Assembly (NCBI GenBank): GCA_005800795.1
Contig: SYEN01000294.1
Coordinates: 1-5,572, forward strand
Origin: Burkholderiales bacterium
GTDB taxonomy: Bacteria; Pseudomonadota; Gammaproteobacteria; Burkholderiales; SG8-41
Direction: 5' to 3'
Length of the DNA: 5,572 nucleotides
Numbering within the stretch: the stretch's first letter is position 1; every line of letters begins with the position of its first letter. This document shows positions 5,108 through 5,572 of this stretch, in pieces. Below the pieces are notes generated by a model. That model saw only the letters and a list, made by a program, of their open reading frames with translations. It was not told where the DNA came from and made no database searches. Position numbers and translations under genes: made by a program.

Positions 5108-5114
5108 GACCACT

Positions 5115-5144
5115 ACTATAGCATCCCCTGCTTGTGCTCCGCAA
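5115..5144 (-). promoter_or_regulatory. Candidate promoter of the second Bug gene, straddling the IS end
   Basis: On the minus strand TTGCGG (5139-5144) is separated by 18 nt from TATAGT (5115-5120). The latter is preceded by TGC, forming an extended -10 (TGnTATAGT). The -35-like hexamer lies inside the IS terminus copy at 5133-5210, and the -10 lies outside it, so this would be an IS-host hybrid promoter. The -35 matches only half of the consensus, and the extended -10 carries most of the case. Confidence 0.45.
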
Positions 5145-5210
5145 AAATCAACGTCACGCGATTTCAAGGGAATTCACCGTCGCTCACGCAATAGCTGGCA
5201 CCAGCGAATA
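5133..5210 (-). repeat. Solo copy of the IS terminus (tandem repeat unit 1)
   Basis: This 78-bp unit matches 5220-5297 at 77 of 78 positions, with the one difference at 5188 (G) against 5275 (A). On the minus strand it contains the last codons of the transposase (YSLVPAI plus stop) and the non-coding tail, ending in CA. It has no transposase body attached, so it is an orphan IS end lying 26 bp from the Bug start. Confidence 0.9.
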
Positions 5211-5219
5211 TCGGTGGCC

Positions 5220-5297
5220 TGTGCTCCGCAAAAATCAACGTCACGCGATTTCAAGGGAATTCACCGTCGCTCACACAATAGCTGGCACCAGCGAATA
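5220..5297 (-). repeat. IS terminus joined to its transposase (tandem repeat unit 2)
   Basis: This second copy of the 78-bp unit begins 87 bp from the first, with 9 bp (5211-5219) between them. It includes the true stop codon of the transposase gene (5271-5273) and about 50 bp of 3' non-coding DNA. On the plus strand it begins TGTGCTCC, in keeping with the TG...CA ends of many DDE insertion sequences. Confidence 0.9.
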
Positions 5298-5572
5298 CTC
5301 GTGGTGCAAGCCTCCAAGCACAGATTTTGAGCGTACGGCAACGCCATCCCCCAGCCGATGACGGAAGTTTGATGGTCTCGCGCTCGTCGCTACAGTGTTC
5401 GGCGGGCCCGGCACGTTAGGACCCACACTGCTGTGCGGTCGTCCACCGTTGTAATGAGCCACCCAACTTTTCAGAATTTCACGCAGATGCGACTCCGTCA
5501 GCGGAAGCAGCCAGTCTAGGCATTCACGGCGGATGGTCCCGATTACTCTTTCACAAATTGAATTTGCTTTCG
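5271..5572 (-). CDS. Integrase-core (rve/DDE) transposase, C-terminal 99 residues, open at right edge
   Basis: Hand translation from the right edge gives KANSICERVIGTIRRECLDW, LLPLTESHLREILKSWVAHY, NGGRPHSSVGPNVPGPP, and near the end SVLGGLHHEYSLVPAIV. The ANSICER segment holds the third acidic residue (Glu) of the DDE triad. The RRECLDW and HYNxGRPHSSxG motifs are hallmarks of integrase-core transposases of the IS3/IS481-like type, and GGLHHEY is a common C-terminus of one subgroup. No stop interrupts the visible frame, so the gene may be intact upstream of the window. The two catalytic Asp residues are not visible. The stop codon lies within the 78-bp repeat. The transposase points toward the second Bug gene, so its transcript could read into that gene. 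Confidence 0.88.
   Translation of the reverse strand, partial: KANSICERVIGTIRRECLDWLLPLTESHLREILKSWVAHYNGGRPHSSVGPNVPGPPNTVATSARPSNFRHRLGDGVAVRSKSVLGGLHHEYSLVPAIV

Larger units (their letters stand above)
5220..5572 (-). mobile_element. Right end of a DDE-transposase insertion sequence (runs off right edge)
   Basis: The segment holds the transposase 3' part and its terminus. The other end and any flanking target duplication lie beyond the window, so the family (IS3/IS481-like integrase-core group) and completeness cannot be settled. Confidence 0.75.

Noticed and set aside
5133..5297. CRISPR-like repeats
   Set aside because: There are only two copies of 78 bp with a 9-bp spacer, and they encode the end of a transposase. 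This is an IS-end duplication.
5106..5361. Small plus-strand proteins with an internal repeat
   Set aside because: They run antisense through the tandem IS ends. The apparent protein repeat is just the DNA repeat, and there is no ribosome site.
1..5572. tRNA, rRNA, riboswitch or phage attachment site
   Set aside because: No cloverleaf, conserved rRNA stretch or known aptamer core was seen on either strand by eye.

Overview
This window looks like accessory DNA from a betaproteobacterium, most likely Burkholderiales. The evidence is two Bug/TctC-type periplasmic binding proteins next to aldolase, decarboxylase and oxidoreductase genes, the moderately GC-rich codon use, and insertion-sequence debris of types common in that group. 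The genus cannot be fixed from the window. Nearly all real genes lie on the minus strand. I did not find an undescribed defence or signalling system. The most informative content is a mosaic of gene fragments whose breakpoints can be read to the base.

Right to left, in the direction of transcription. At 5271-5572 is the 3' end of a DDE (rve-type) transposase gene that runs off the right edge. Its IS terminus (5220-5297) is followed by a second, tandem copy of the same terminus (5133-5210). Immediately downstream is an intact Bug-family solute-binding protein (4124-5107), whose only visible promoter straddles the IS end. It is followed by the C-terminal relic of a short-chain dehydrogenase (3822-4085, truncated and carrying a stop) and an intact non-zinc MDR-type oxidoreductase (2599-3750).

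At 1936-2598 is a decayed IS91/ISCR-family element. It keeps the last ~140 codons of the transposase, broken by stops, and an oriIS-like terminus that abuts the tetranucleotide CAAG, the expected IS91-type target. The element has cut a plus-strand MBL-fold (N-acyl-homoserine-lactonase-like) gene after its 24th codon (1864-1935).

Left of a 168-bp divergent regulatory region (1696-1863) is a compact minus-strand operon. It encodes a carboxymuconolactone-decarboxylase-like protein (1276-1695), a second Bug protein (293-1267) and the N-terminal part of an HpcH/HpaI aldolase (1-291, open at the left edge). Spacings are 8 nt and 1 nt, so these genes are almost certainly co-transcribed. The operon suggests uptake or sensing of a carboxylic acid coupled to its catabolism to pyruvate-type products, but no substrate can be named from sequence.

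The oriIS end sits in the interrupted lactonase-like gene, while the transposase side joins the MDR gene within about 10 nt of its stop codon. One testable reading is that rolling-circle (ISCR-like) movement brought the MDR-SDR-Bug block into the lactonase-like locus.
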